From Streptomyces cucumeris (lineage in GTDB: Bacteria; Actinomycetota; Actinomycetes; Streptomycetales; Streptomycetaceae), in contig NZ_JANCLX010000027.1 in the NCBI RefSeq assembly GCF_024295805.1, positions 34,573 to 98,572 of the forward strand: DNA of 64,000 nucleotides, read 5' to 3'. Under the pieces are notes generated by a model. That model saw only the letters and a list, made by a program, of their open reading frames with translations. It ran no database searches and was not told where the DNA came from. This document shows, piece by piece, positions 41,485 through 50,468 of the stretch; position 1 is the first letter of the stretch; each line of letters opens with the position of its first letter. The translations under genes were made by a program, and so were the position numbers.

Positions 41485-42993
41485 ATGAGTCTGTGCGACA
41501 TGAACGTTGCACACACGCAGACGGATCCGGCGGCAGCCCGGGCTCCCCGGCCGGGAGTCGCACTCGCGGCGCTGGCCGCGGCCCAGTTCACCGTCATGCT
41601 CGCCACGTCGATCGTGAATGTGGCGTTGCCTCAGATCCGCTCCGGGGTGGGGCTGTCGGACGGCGGGACCACCTGGGTGGTCAACGCCTACGGTCTGGCG
41701 TTCGGGGCGCTGCTCCTGGCCGGCGGTCGGGCGGCCGATCTCCTCGGCCGCCGCCGGGTGCTGATCTGGGGCCTCGGGCTGTTCTCGGTGTCCTCGCTGA
41801 CGGCGGGGCTGGCCGCCTCCCCGGGTCTGCTGATCGCGGCGCGTGCCGTTCAGGGCCTCGGTGCCGCGGCCATCGCCCCGGCCGCGCTGGCCCTGGCGAT
41901 GGGCCTGGTCCCGACCGCATCCGGGCGGGGCAGGGCACTGGGGGTGTGGGGAGCGGTCTCCGGCGCGGGAGGGGCGGGCGGTGTCCTGCTGGGCGGCGTC
42001 CTGACCCAGGCGTGGGGCTGGCCCTGGATCTTCCACTCCGTGGCGCTCGGGGCGGCGTTGGTCCTGGCGGCCGTGGCCGCGCTCGCCCCACGGGAGCACG
42101 GAGGGGAAGCCAGAGGGGAGGCCGGACGGTTCGACCTGCTGGGCACCGTCACCGTCACCCTCGCGCTGACCTGCCTGGTCTGGGGACTGACCACCGCACG
42201 GGGCACCGGCTGGACGGACACCGGAGTGCTGAGCGCTCTCGTCGGCGCCGTCGCACTGTTCGCGGCCTTCGCCGTGATCGAGCTTCGCCGGCCCCATGCG
42301 CTGCTGCCACCACGTCTGTTCACCACCGGCCGGGTCGCCGCGGGCAATCTGCTGATGGCACTGCTGGGCTCGGTGTGGATCGCGCTGTTCTTCTTCCTGC
42401 CGCTCTACCAGCAACAAGTCCTCGGATCAGGGCCCCTGGCGACCGGCGCGGGCCAACTCCCGCTCGCCGTGGCCAATATGTTCGGCGCGGCCGTGGCGCC
42501 CCGTCTCTCGCGGCGCATCGGCACCACCGTCACGGTGACCGCCGCACTGCTCACCGAGGCGGCGGGCCTGCTGTGGCTGTCCCGGATGAGCGCCGACGGA
42601 AGCTACCTCGCGGACATCCCCGGCCCCAGCGTCCTGGTCGGCTTCGGTCTGAGCGTAGCGTTCGTCCAGCTCACCGCTCTCGCCGTCGACGATGTCCCGC
42701 CCCAGGACGCGGGGCTGGCCGGTGGGCTGGTGAACACCACCCGCCAGGTCGGAGGCGCCATCGGCCTCGCCGCCCTGGCGACCCTGGCGGGCTCCGTCAC
42801 CGCGGACGCCGCGGCCCGTCAGCCGCACCTGGAGGCGCTCACCGCCGGCTACCGCGCCGCCTTCACGCTCTCGGCCGCGGTCCTGGCCGTCACCGCGCTC
42901 CTCGCGCTGGTCCTCACCCGCCGCACCGGCCCGCGAACCGAGACCACCGCCCCTCCCCCGACCTCCGAACCGCAGACCCCCCGAATCCCCTGA
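41485..42993 (+). CDS. DHA2-type MFS exporter
   Basis: A 502-aa transporter with about 14 hydrophobic segments, the DHA2 (EmrB/QacA) layout. The first segment ends IVNVALPQIRSGVGL, followed by GGRAADLLGRRRVL (loop 2-3 motif) and the motif C region WGAVSGAGGAGGVLLGGVL. It should export drugs or metabolites by proton antiport. The start is uncertain: ATG at 41485 or 41500, neither with a strong ribosome site. GGACAG repeats lie upstream. It begins a run of genes with the SRPBCC protein and carotenoid oxygenase, all in one direction with short gaps. Confidence 0.87.
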   Translation: MSLCDMNVAHTQTDPAAARAPRPGVALAALAAAQFTVMLATSIVNVALPQIRSGVGLSDGGTTWVVNAYGLAFGALLLAGGRAADLLGRRRVLIWGLGLFSVSSLTAGLAASPGLLIAARAVQGLGAAAIAPAALALAMGLVPTASGRGRALGVWGAVSGAGGAGGVLLGGVLTQAWGWPWIFHSVALGAALVLAAVAALAPREHGGEARGEAGRFDLLGTVTVTLALTCLVWGLTTARGTGWTDTGVLSALVGAVALFAAFAVIELRRPHALLPPRLFTTGRVAAGNLLMALLGSVWIALFFFLPLYQQQVLGSGPLATGAGQLPLAVANMFGAAVAPRLSRRIGTTVTVTAALLTEAAGLLWLSRMSADGSYLADIPGPSVLVGFGLSVAFVQLTALAVDDVPPQDAGLAGGLVNTTRQVGGAIGLAALATLAGSVTADAAARQPHLEALTAGYRAAFTLSAAVLAVTALLALVLTRRTGPRTETTAPPPTSEPQTPRIP

Positions 42994-43063
42994 ACCGGTG
43001 GGACCGGCGGAGCGGACCCGCACCACCGACACCTTCACACCTATCGAGAAATGAGACACAGCC

Positions 43064-43504
43064 ATGACCACCATCGACGAGACCGCCCCCGTCATCGTCC
43101 GCCTGGACACCGTGATCGATGCCCCTCTCACGACGGTGTGGGAACTGCACACCGACATCGCGGCCTGGCCCACCTGGAACACGGATATCGACGAGGCCGA
43201 GCTCGATGGCCCGCTGGCCCCCGGCGCCTCCTTCAGCTGGCGGACCCACGGCCTCAGCATCACCTCCACCGTGTACGAACTGGTTCCCGGTGAGCGGATC
43301 GTGTGGGGCGGAGACGCCGACGGCATCGCCGGAATCCACGTGTGGACCTTCGAGCAGAACGGCGACCAGGTCACCGTCCGCACCGAGGAGTCCTGGAGCG
43401 GCGCACCGGTCGAGGCCGCGGTCGACCAGCTGGCGAAGGCTCTCCACGACTCCCTGGAGAGCTGGCTGGGACATCTCAAGGCCCGTGCCGAACAGTCAGC
43501 CTGA
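43064..43504 (+). CDS. SRPBCC-family protein (polyketide cyclase-like)
   Basis: A 146-aa START-like protein. It opens VIVRLDTVIDAPLTTVWELHTDIAAWPTWNTDIDEAEL, the SRPBCC start, and ends in a long amphipathic helix (LAKALHDSLESWLGHLKARA). These folds bind hydrophobic ligands in a deep cavity, and may be enzymes or carriers. It sits between the MFS exporter and the carotenoid oxygenase with gaps of 70 and 36 bases, so it is probably co-transcribed. Confidence 0.82.
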   Translation: MTTIDETAPVIVRLDTVIDAPLTTVWELHTDIAAWPTWNTDIDEAELDGPLAPGASFSWRTHGLSITSTVYELVPGERIVWGGDADGIAGIHVWTFEQNGDQVTVRTEESWSGAPVEAAVDQLAKALHDSLESWLGHLKARAEQSA

Positions 43505-43540
43505 CAACTCCCCATCACACCACCGAGACGAGGTTCCGCC

Positions 43541-44902
43541 ATGACCGCTGAGAAGCCGTACCTGAACGGCCACTTCACCCCTGTCGCCGACGAGGTCACC
43601 GCCACCGGGCTGACCGTGGAGGGCACCCTTCCCCCGGAGCTGTCCGGCCGGCTGATCCGCAATGGCCACAACCCCAAGCCCGGCGTCACCCCGACGCACT
43701 GGTTCAAGGGCAGCGGCATGGTGCACGGGATCCGGCTGCGTGAGGGCCGGGCGGAGTGGTACCGCAACCGCTGGGTGCGCACGCCCGCCCTCGACGGCGC
43801 CCCCTACATGACCGAGCACGGGCCCGATCTGACCGCCAGCGCCGCCGGCACCCACGTCATCGAACACGCCGGACGCCTGCTCGCCCTCTGCGAGGCCAAC
43901 GTCCCCTTCGAACTCACCCCGGAGCTGGAGACGGTCGGCGCCTACGACTTCCGCGGCAAGCTGCGCAGCGCGATGACCGCGCACCCCAAGGAAGACCCGG
44001 CCACCGGGGAGCTGCACTTCTTCGGGTCCTCGCCCTTCCCGCCGTTCCTCACGTACTACGTCGCCGACGCCAAGGGCGAGATCGTGCACAGCGCCGAGGT
44101 CGAGGGAGCGACCGCTTCCCTCAAGCACGACTTCGCCCTGACCCGCCACCACGTGGTCTTCGTCGAGGGCAATGTCACCTTCGACCCGGCCGAGCAGTCC
44201 GGCATCCCCTACAGCTGGAGCGACCAGCAGCTCTCCCGCATCGGTGTCATGCCGCGCGGCGAGGACGGTGACCGCCACATCCGCTGGTTCTCCATCGAGC
44301 CGGGCAACATGCTGCACGTCGCCAACGCCTTCGAGGACGGCCAGGGCCGTATCGTCCTCGAAGGCCCCACCGTGGACCGCGAGGGATTCCAGCTGTCCTG
44401 GAACTGGTGGGTCGGCGCCCCCGGGCGCGGCACCGAGCCCGTCGCACGCTCCTACACCCGCCGCTGGGTGGTCGACATGGCCGCCGGTACCGTCGACGAG
44501 CAGATCACCGACGACCTCGCGGTGGAGTTCCCGACCCTGAACGAGGACTATCTGGGCGCCGAGAACCGCTACCAGTACGCCATCTCCTTCCCCGACGAGA
44601 AGGGCTTCGGCGGCTACGGCGTCGTCAAGTACGACCGCACCACCGGCGCCCGCCGTATTCACCAGGTCGGCGACGCCCGTATGCCCAGCGAAGCGGTGTT
44701 CGTGCCCGCGACCGGAGCCACCAACGAAGACGACGGCTACCTCCTGACCGTCATCTCCGACATCAAGCAGGACGCCTCGCAACTGCTGGTCCTCGACGCC
44801 TCCGGTCTCGACCGGATCGCCACCGTCCACCTGCCGCAGCGGGTGAGCTCCGGACTCCACGGCTCCTGGATCCCCGACAGCAGCCTCGACCTCGCCGACT
44901 GA
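43541..44902 (+). CDS. Carotenoid cleavage oxygenase
   Basis: A 453-aa seven-bladed propeller dioxygenase. The four iron-binding His fit the family: H148 (TAHPKED), H196 (LKHDFALT), H259 (MLHVANAFED) and H440 (GLHGSW). The N-terminus carries LIRNGHNPKPGVTPTHWFKGSGMVHGI, the conserved entry. It cleaves a double bond in a carotenoid, apocarotenoid or stilbene with O2; the substrate is unknown. It is the last gene of the MFS-SRPBCC group. The upstream ATPase/HTH regulator may control it. No carotenoid synthesis genes are present in the window. Confidence 0.9.
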   Translation: MTAEKPYLNGHFTPVADEVTATGLTVEGTLPPELSGRLIRNGHNPKPGVTPTHWFKGSGMVHGIRLREGRAEWYRNRWVRTPALDGAPYMTEHGPDLTASAAGTHVIEHAGRLLALCEANVPFELTPELETVGAYDFRGKLRSAMTAHPKEDPATGELHFFGSSPFPPFLTYYVADAKGEIVHSAEVEGATASLKHDFALTRHHVVFVEGNVTFDPAEQSGIPYSWSDQQLSRIGVMPRGEDGDRHIRWFSIEPGNMLHVANAFEDGQGRIVLEGPTVDREGFQLSWNWWVGAPGRGTEPVARSYTRRWVVDMAAGTVDEQITDDLAVEFPTLNEDYLGAENRYQYAISFPDEKGFGGYGVVKYDRTTGARRIHQVGDARMPSEAVFVPATGATNEDDGYLLTVISDIKQDASQLLVLDASGLDRIATVHLPQRVSSGLHGSWIPDSSLDLAD

Positions 44903-45253
44903 CCCGGCCGGGCCGCTTCGGCGCTCAGGTGGGGTGGGGCGACGGCGATGACCTCCCCAGGTGCAACGCTGCCGCCCCGCCCGGCTCTGACTACGCGCGA
45001 AGGCCCAGCTTTTCGTCTGGGGTGTTCCCTGGCCGTTGTTCCGGCATGATCTCACCGCTGTCGCTAGGCATTCCGCCAGTCCTCGGCGGCGGCCGCGGCT
45101 GCGGCCCGTCGGCGGAGCCGTTTCTGTGAGCCATCCGCAGCAATGCGGACCGCGCTCGCATGCGCCTGCCACCGGCTCACCCACCCCACGCTGAACAATC
45201 GGACGGTCACGATTCAAGCGCTGGCCCGAGAGCGGCACCGAGGGGAACGAGCG
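44903..45253 (+). other. Intergenic region, no gene recognised
   Basis: About 350 bases between the carotenoid oxygenase and carbonic anhydrase genes. I see no supported coding frame; it probably holds the promoter of the next gene. Confidence 0.4.
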
Positions 45254-45988
45254 ATGGACAGAGCTGGACGTCCGGACCGTAGAGCGCTGCTGGTCGCCGG
45301 ACTGGCCGGCGGCACGGTCGCGCTTGCGGGGTGTTCCTCGACGAGGCCCGTCCCCTCGGGGAACAGCGCTTCACCGACGGCGCGACCGACGACGCCCGCC
45401 ACGGCGTTCGCCAGACTGATGAAAGGCAATGAGCGCTGGGTCAGCGGAGACCTTCACCACCCCGACCGGGATCCGACCCGGCGTCAGTTCGTGGCCCAGA
45501 AGCAGGAGCCCTTCGGGGCGATCCTCGCGTGTATCGACTCCCGAGTCCCACCAGAACTGCTCTTCGACACCGGCCTCGGCGACCTGTACGTGATGCGCAC
45601 GGGCGGTGAGGCCGTCGGACCGGTGGTCACGGGTTCGGTCGAGTACGGACCCCTGACGAGTGGCACCCCACTCATCGTGGTCCTCGGACACCAGCGCTGC
45701 GGCGCCATCAAGGCGGCGTACACCTCCCTGCGCGACGGCAAGCCGCTGCCCGGCAACCTGCAGGCAATCGTCAAAGCCCTGCAACCGGCGTACGAGTACG
45801 CGGTCCGCAAACGCGGCGCCGACCCGGTGGAGACCATGGCCCGCGCCCAGGTCAGGTTGACCGCGGCCGAACTGCGCTCCAATCAGGCCCTGGCCCCGCT
45901 GGTGAAAAAGCGCGCCCTTGCCGTGGTCGGCGCCTACTACTCGCTCGATACCGGCACGGTGGAAGTCCTGGCCGGAGCGCCCTCCTGA
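45254..45988 (+). CDS. Beta-carbonic anhydrase, exported lipoprotein
   Basis: A 244-aa enzyme. The signal has a basic RPDRRALL start, a hydrophobic core and a lipobox VALAGC with C27 as the lipid-attached residue; the RR pair suggests Tat export. The zinc site fits beta-class enzymes: C93, D95 and R97 in ACIDSR, and H146/C149 in LGHQRC. It converts CO2 and water to bicarbonate at the outer face of the membrane. The ATG at 45254 has GAGGGGAA upstream. Only 17 bases separate it from the permease gene, so they are probably co-expressed. Confidence 0.88.
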   Translation: MDRAGRPDRRALLVAGLAGGTVALAGCSSTRPVPSGNSASPTARPTTPATAFARLMKGNERWVSGDLHHPDRDPTRRQFVAQKQEPFGAILACIDSRVPPELLFDTGLGDLYVMRTGGEAVGPVVTGSVEYGPLTSGTPLIVVLGHQRCGAIKAAYTSLRDGKPLPGNLQAIVKALQPAYEYAVRKRGADPVETMARAQVRLTAAELRSNQALAPLVKKRALAVVGAYYSLDTGTVEVLAGAPS

Positions 45989-46005
45989 ACGGTCGGGAGG
46001 GAGAT

Positions 46006-47493
46006 ATGAGGGAGGACGCTTCCCCGGGCTCCCCGGGCTCCCAGGGTTCCCGACTGCCGAGGACCCTGAGCACCTGGCAGGCGATCGGTCTGTCCATGGC
46101 GCTGATGGCACCGAGTATGGCCGCCAACATCAACCCGCAGGGAACCGAGCGCTCGGTCGGCCGGGCCGTGCCGCTGGCCTTCCTCCTGGCGGGAGTGACG
46201 GTACTGCTCGTGGCGTATGTGTTCGTGCGGTTGTGCCAGCACTTCCACAGCGCCGGATCGGTCTACGCCTTCGTGGGGGCGGCTCTGGGACCGCGGACCG
46301 GACTGGTCGCCGGATGGTGCCTGCTGGGCGCGTACATCCTCTTCGGCGTGGTGACGTCATCGGCAGCGGGTGTGTTCGGGATCGCGTTTCTGCAAGGCGT
46401 CGGTGTGTGGGAGCGCCCTGTCTGGTGGTCCCCGTTCCTCCTCGTCGCGGTCGTCCTGGTGGCAGCGCTGGTGCTCAGTGTGTCCCCGGCGAAGCGCGGC
46501 ACCCGTGTGCTCCTCACCGTCGAGGGTGTGACCGTAGCGCTCATCCTCGTGGTCAGTACCGTCGTGCTGGTACGACTGATCGCAGGGAGTGCGCCGGAAG
46601 GCCAGCGCTTCACTCTTGAGGTCTTCCGGCCCCAGCCGGGTACGAGCTGGTCGGAGCTGTTCCTCGGTGTGGTGTTCGGCTTCCTGTCCTTCGCGGGCTT
46701 CGAGGCCGCGGCCACCCTGGGGGAGGAGGCTGCCGAGCCCAGGCGTGCCATTCCCCGCGCCATCCTGGCCACCGCGGTCTTCGGGGGCCTGTACTTCACG
46801 TTCGTGACGGCCGTTGAGGTGATGGGGTTCGGGGTCGGGAAGGCCGGGCTGGAGGCCTTCGCGGCCTCCTCCTCACTGCTGGGCGACCTCGGCGAAACCT
46901 ATGTCGGCTCATGGGTCGGCGACTGCATCACCCTTGGTACGACGGTCAGTGCGTTCGGCTGTTGCCTGGCGTCCATGGTCGGCGCGTCGCGGGTGACGTA
47001 CACACTCTTTCGTGACGGGGCCGGCAACCGCGGCCCGGGCCGCCTCTCGGCCACCGGCACCCCAGGCGTCTCCGCCGCGCTGATCGCCGGTGTCATGGGC
47101 TTCATCATTGTCGTCTGTGCCACCGTGTTCTCCGCACGGCCGATGGACACCTTTCTGTGGAGCGGGACAGTGGGCACCCTGCTCCTGCTGGTGGCGTACG
47201 CGTTGACCACGGTCGGCGGGATCTGGTTGCTGTTCATCCGCCGCGTGATGCCGGTGGCCGCCTGGCAGATCGTGTTCCCGCTCGGTGCACTCGCGATCCT
47301 CGGATACACCCTCTACCGCAGCGTGTTCCCGTATCCGGCCTCGGGCGCGGCGCGGTGGTTTCCGGTGGTCTCGGGCACCTGGGTGCTGGTCGCGATCGTC
47401 GCTGTCCTGGCGGCGCCCGCGTGGACCCGGCGGATGGGCAGCGCGCTCGCCGAGCACGAGGGCATCACCGCGGAAAGCCCTCGGGAAACGTGA
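46006..47493 (+). CDS. APC-family permease
   Basis: A 495-aa protein with about 12-14 hydrophobic segments. The start LSTWQAIGLSMALMAPSMA and the next block (FVRLCQHFHSAGSVYAFVGAALGP) fit amino acid/polyamine permeases; the FGFLSFAGFEAAATLGEEAAEPRRAIPRAI region is the APC helix-8 consensus. Substrate unknown. It follows the exported carbonic anhydrase with a 17-base gap, an unusual pairing that suggests the two act together at the membrane. Confidence 0.88.
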   Translation: MREDASPGSPGSQGSRLPRTLSTWQAIGLSMALMAPSMAANINPQGTERSVGRAVPLAFLLAGVTVLLVAYVFVRLCQHFHSAGSVYAFVGAALGPRTGLVAGWCLLGAYILFGVVTSSAAGVFGIAFLQGVGVWERPVWWSPFLLVAVVLVAALVLSVSPAKRGTRVLLTVEGVTVALILVVSTVVLVRLIAGSAPEGQRFTLEVFRPQPGTSWSELFLGVVFGFLSFAGFEAAATLGEEAAEPRRAIPRAILATAVFGGLYFTFVTAVEVMGFGVGKAGLEAFAASSSLLGDLGETYVGSWVGDCITLGTTVSAFGCCLASMVGASRVTYTLFRDGAGNRGPGRLSATGTPGVSAALIAGVMGFIIVVCATVFSARPMDTFLWSGTVGTLLLLVAYALTTVGGIWLLFIRRVMPVAAWQIVFPLGALAILGYTLYRSVFPYPASGAARWFPVVSGTWVLVAIVAVLAAPAWTRRMGSALAEHEGITAESPRET

Positions 47494-47522
47494 CGGCACC
47501 GCCCGAGCCTGGTCCTCCGAGG

Positions 47523-47939
47523 TCACCCGAAATCGTCCCTGCCGCAAGAGCCGTGCGCGGCACCGAAGATCCCCGAAGTCTGCTTCCCGGTGAGCTCGAG
47601 TTCCCGCTTGGTCTTCTTGAACTGGTCGACGAGGTCCTGCCCATAGGAGACGCAGAACGCGTTGCCATGTGCCACCAGCACGGCATCGCTGATGCGGTCG
47701 AGATCCGGGTAGTGCTTCCGGATCGTCCTGAGGTAGAGCTTCGCCGACAGCCCTGTCAGCCCACGCACTTCAGAGGGGGCCGCCGACGGGCTCCTGGACG
47801 GGGCGGCCGAGGCGGGCTCGGCCGCGGCGGCCGGTGTCGCCGAGGCGCTCGATCCACGGTCCCCGGACGATCCGCATGCCGAGGCGCCGATGGCGGCGAG
47901 CGCAACACAGACCGTGAGCATGGGCAGACACTTGTGCAT
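47523..47939 (-). CDS. Lipoprotein, DUF732-like
   Basis: A 138-aa preprotein with a lipoprotein signal: MHKCLPMLTVCVALAAIGASAC, the lipidated Cys near residue 22. After a Ser/Ala/Pro linker the mature part (SAKLYLRTIRKHYPDLDRISDAVLVAHGNAFCVSYGQDL...GSCGRDDFG) has two Cys and resembles DUF732-type small surface proteins. The ATG at 47937-47939 has AGGAGA at close distance, which decides the start. It is convergent with the permease; function unknown. Confidence 0.6.
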   Translation of the reverse strand: MHKCLPMLTVCVALAAIGASACGSSGDRGSSASATPAAAAEPASAAPSRSPSAAPSEVRGLTGLSAKLYLRTIRKHYPDLDRISDAVLVAHGNAFCVSYGQDLVDQFKKTKRELELTGKQTSGIFGAAHGSCGRDDFG

Positions 47940-48191
47940 GACTCTCCTGGTACTTAGGTGAACCGAGGGATTCTCCCTTATACCCGGTGTGCTCCACGAC
48001 TGCATTTTTTCTCGTGGAATGGCAGGACTTGACCTATGTGGCGATGTGAGCGGAGTCGACCGCACCGCGAGCGCCGACCACACCACCGCCTACGGCGTGT
48101 CCGGACGATGCTTGCGGGCTCCTCAGGGGATCCGCGGCTCGGCGGAGCCCGGACTCTGACAGCCTGAAGGAATGACGACGAAAGGGGTCTC

Positions 48192-50336
48192 GTGAGCGAC
48201 GACGGGGAGTCCCGGCTCAGGGAGTTCGGTGCCCGCCTGGAGAGCGACGACATCGATGTCGTCCGGGGAGCGCTGGACGACTTTCAGCAGGCACAGGCGG
48301 ACACCAGGTGGGGAGTGGACAACCCGTACCGGCCCCTGACCGACGAGATACGCTCCGCCGCCCGAGACCTCCTCGAGCAACCTCCGTCCGGTCACGGCCA
48401 CGCGAGCGCTCTCACCGTGCTGTGGCATCTCGCCACGCAGGCGGACGCGGACGTGATCGCCGACGCCCTCGCGGGCGCCCCGGACGGCGAGGTGCGGGAG
48501 ATGGCGCTCCGCGCTTCCGGCACCGCCCTCGCGGCCGGGGAGGAACCGAACCAGCGGCTGTTCGCACTGATCACCGCCATGGTGCTGGACGACGGCCTCG
48601 ATGTGGAGGATCGCAAGGCCGCCCTGCGCGCCCTCGACGATGTCGATTTCCGGTGGATCGAGGACCTCATCGTCCGGGTCAGCGAGTCGCCCGAGCCGGA
48701 ACTCCAGATGTGCGCGGCGGCTCGTCTCGCGACGCCCCTGCGGCTCCGTGTCCACCGCGACCGCGTGAGCCGTCTCGCGCGGTCCTGGCCGGAGGCCGCG
48801 GGGTGGTGGGCCGAGCAGGTCCGCGAAGCGCTCGAGGGCTTCCACAGCACCTACTGGAAGGACACCGAGCTGGATGATCCGGAACTCCGGGAGGCCCACC
48901 AGGCGTTGAGGTTCCCGCTCAGCGACGAGGGATGCCTGCAGGCGTTCGCCACCATGCTCCGCAGTGAGAATCCCATCGCGGTGGGGATCGCGCTCGACCA
49001 CTACGAGTCCTCGGAGGGGCTGCGTCATGTCGTGGAGGACCAGGAACGCATCGAGGTCTACCTGCCCGAGGTACTGGCCCGAGCGCGTGAGGTGCTCAGT
49101 CGGCCCATGCCGCCCGCCGAGGTGAGTGCCCTGAACATGATCGGGGTGCGGCACGCCGAGCCCGGCGACGCCGACCTCCTGGTGGACGTTCTGGCGCGCA
49201 CGGACTCGGAGGCGGTGCGCCATGACGCCGTCTGGATGGCCTACGGCCTGCTCGACGAGGCCGAGGTACGGGACGAGAGGCTCATCGCCGCCCTGAGCGA
49301 CCTGATCTTCGACCCGTCCGTCGGCTTCTCCCTCCAGAAGGAGACAGCGATCCGTGTCCTGGCCGACAGCCTTGGCGCGGAGGCGGACGACATCCTTCTC
49401 CGGGCGCTCCATGAGGGTGAGCCGAAGGTACAGGCCCACGCGGCCTATTTCCTGGTCAGGACCGGAGGTCTGGACCGGCACCGGGCCACCTTGGAAGAGG
49501 TCGCCGAGAGCTGGGGCGACCGGCCACCCCAGCACCCCTGGGGTCAGGACCCCATCGAGCTGATCTTCGGCAAGCCGCACAGCGTCCACTGGGAAGGCCA
49601 TCGGCCGGCGGACCCGGACTTGAATCGCGCCCACAAGCGGCTGAGGGCTCCCACGGTGGACGAGTCGTACCACCAGGCGCTTCGCACACTGCTCGAGAGC
49701 GACGATCAGGCGGCCGTGGGCATCGCCCTCGACCACTGGTGGAGTCCGGACGGCGCCGTGAAGCGGGGCGGTGAGGAAGCACGTGAACCGGAGCGGACAC
49801 TCGTCCTGGACCGTGTCCGGGAGGTGCTGCGTCAGCCTCCGTCACCGGCCGAACTCAGCCGTGACTACGGGTCCGAGGCCAACCATCTCACCGCGCTGTC
49901 GGTGCTGCGCCTCGTGGCAGCGGAAGAGCCGTCCCTGCTGGCCGAGGTCGTGGCGACCGCCGCGAGCGCTTACGTTCGCGAGCGGGCTTTCGATGCGGTG
50001 GAAGAGGTGTTCCATGACGCGGAGGAGGCGGACCCACGGCTCGTCGAGGCACTCGGAGATGTCGCCTGCGATGCGAACGTGCCGTTGGACGACCGCGTCA
50101 GGGCTCTCGGACTGCTGGACGAGTCTCCCGGAGCCAACTCCGTGGTCGCGCTTGTCCGCGCGGCGCGCTGCCCCGAGGTGGAGGTTCAAGCAGCGGCGGC
50201 ATGGGGGCTGATGTACGACGAGTTCATCGAGGACCATCGCGCCCTGCTCGAGGCGCTGAGCGCGAACTGGCCCGTGGAGGACGCCCCGTGGGAGGTCACT
50301 CGGGTGCGGGACGTACTCACGGCCGGTGGGGAGTGA
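48192..50336 (+). CDS. HEAT-repeat protein with three similar blocks
   Basis: A 714-aa soluble, acidic protein of alpha-helical repeats. The text shows three related stretches of about 230 residues, beginning near residues 18, 250 and 485. Shared elements include AVGIALDH, a run ending REVL or RDLL with PP, ALSVL or ALNMI, and VQAHAAYF/VQAAAAWG-type ends. Such HEAT proteins serve as binding scaffolds; no enzyme motif is visible. The GTG at 48192 has AAAGGGG upstream. It is a single gene between two unrelated genes; partner unknown. Confidence 0.7.
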   Translation: MSDDGESRLREFGARLESDDIDVVRGALDDFQQAQADTRWGVDNPYRPLTDEIRSAARDLLEQPPSGHGHASALTVLWHLATQADADVIADALAGAPDGEVREMALRASGTALAAGEEPNQRLFALITAMVLDDGLDVEDRKAALRALDDVDFRWIEDLIVRVSESPEPELQMCAAARLATPLRLRVHRDRVSRLARSWPEAAGWWAEQVREALEGFHSTYWKDTELDDPELREAHQALRFPLSDEGCLQAFATMLRSENPIAVGIALDHYESSEGLRHVVEDQERIEVYLPEVLARAREVLSRPMPPAEVSALNMIGVRHAEPGDADLLVDVLARTDSEAVRHDAVWMAYGLLDEAEVRDERLIAALSDLIFDPSVGFSLQKETAIRVLADSLGAEADDILLRALHEGEPKVQAHAAYFLVRTGGLDRHRATLEEVAESWGDRPPQHPWGQDPIELIFGKPHSVHWEGHRPADPDLNRAHKRLRAPTVDESYHQALRTLLESDDQAAVGIALDHWWSPDGAVKRGGEEAREPERTLVLDRVREVLRQPPSPAELSRDYGSEANHLTALSVLRLVAAEEPSLLAEVVATAASAYVRERAFDAVEEVFHDAEEADPRLVEALGDVACDANVPLDDRVRALGLLDESPGANSVVALVRAARCPEVEVQAAAAWGLMYDEFIEDHRALLEALSANWPVEDAPWEVTRVRDVLTAGGE

Positions 50337-50468
50337 GACGGGCCGCGGGCGAGTGCGTGCGGGTGACGCAAGGGGCTGACGGCTCATGTGCCCGCCACCC
50401 GCTGACGCACCGCCCGTCGCCACGGGCCGTACGCCAGGGGTCCGGGAGCCGGAGGACTTCATGTCCGG

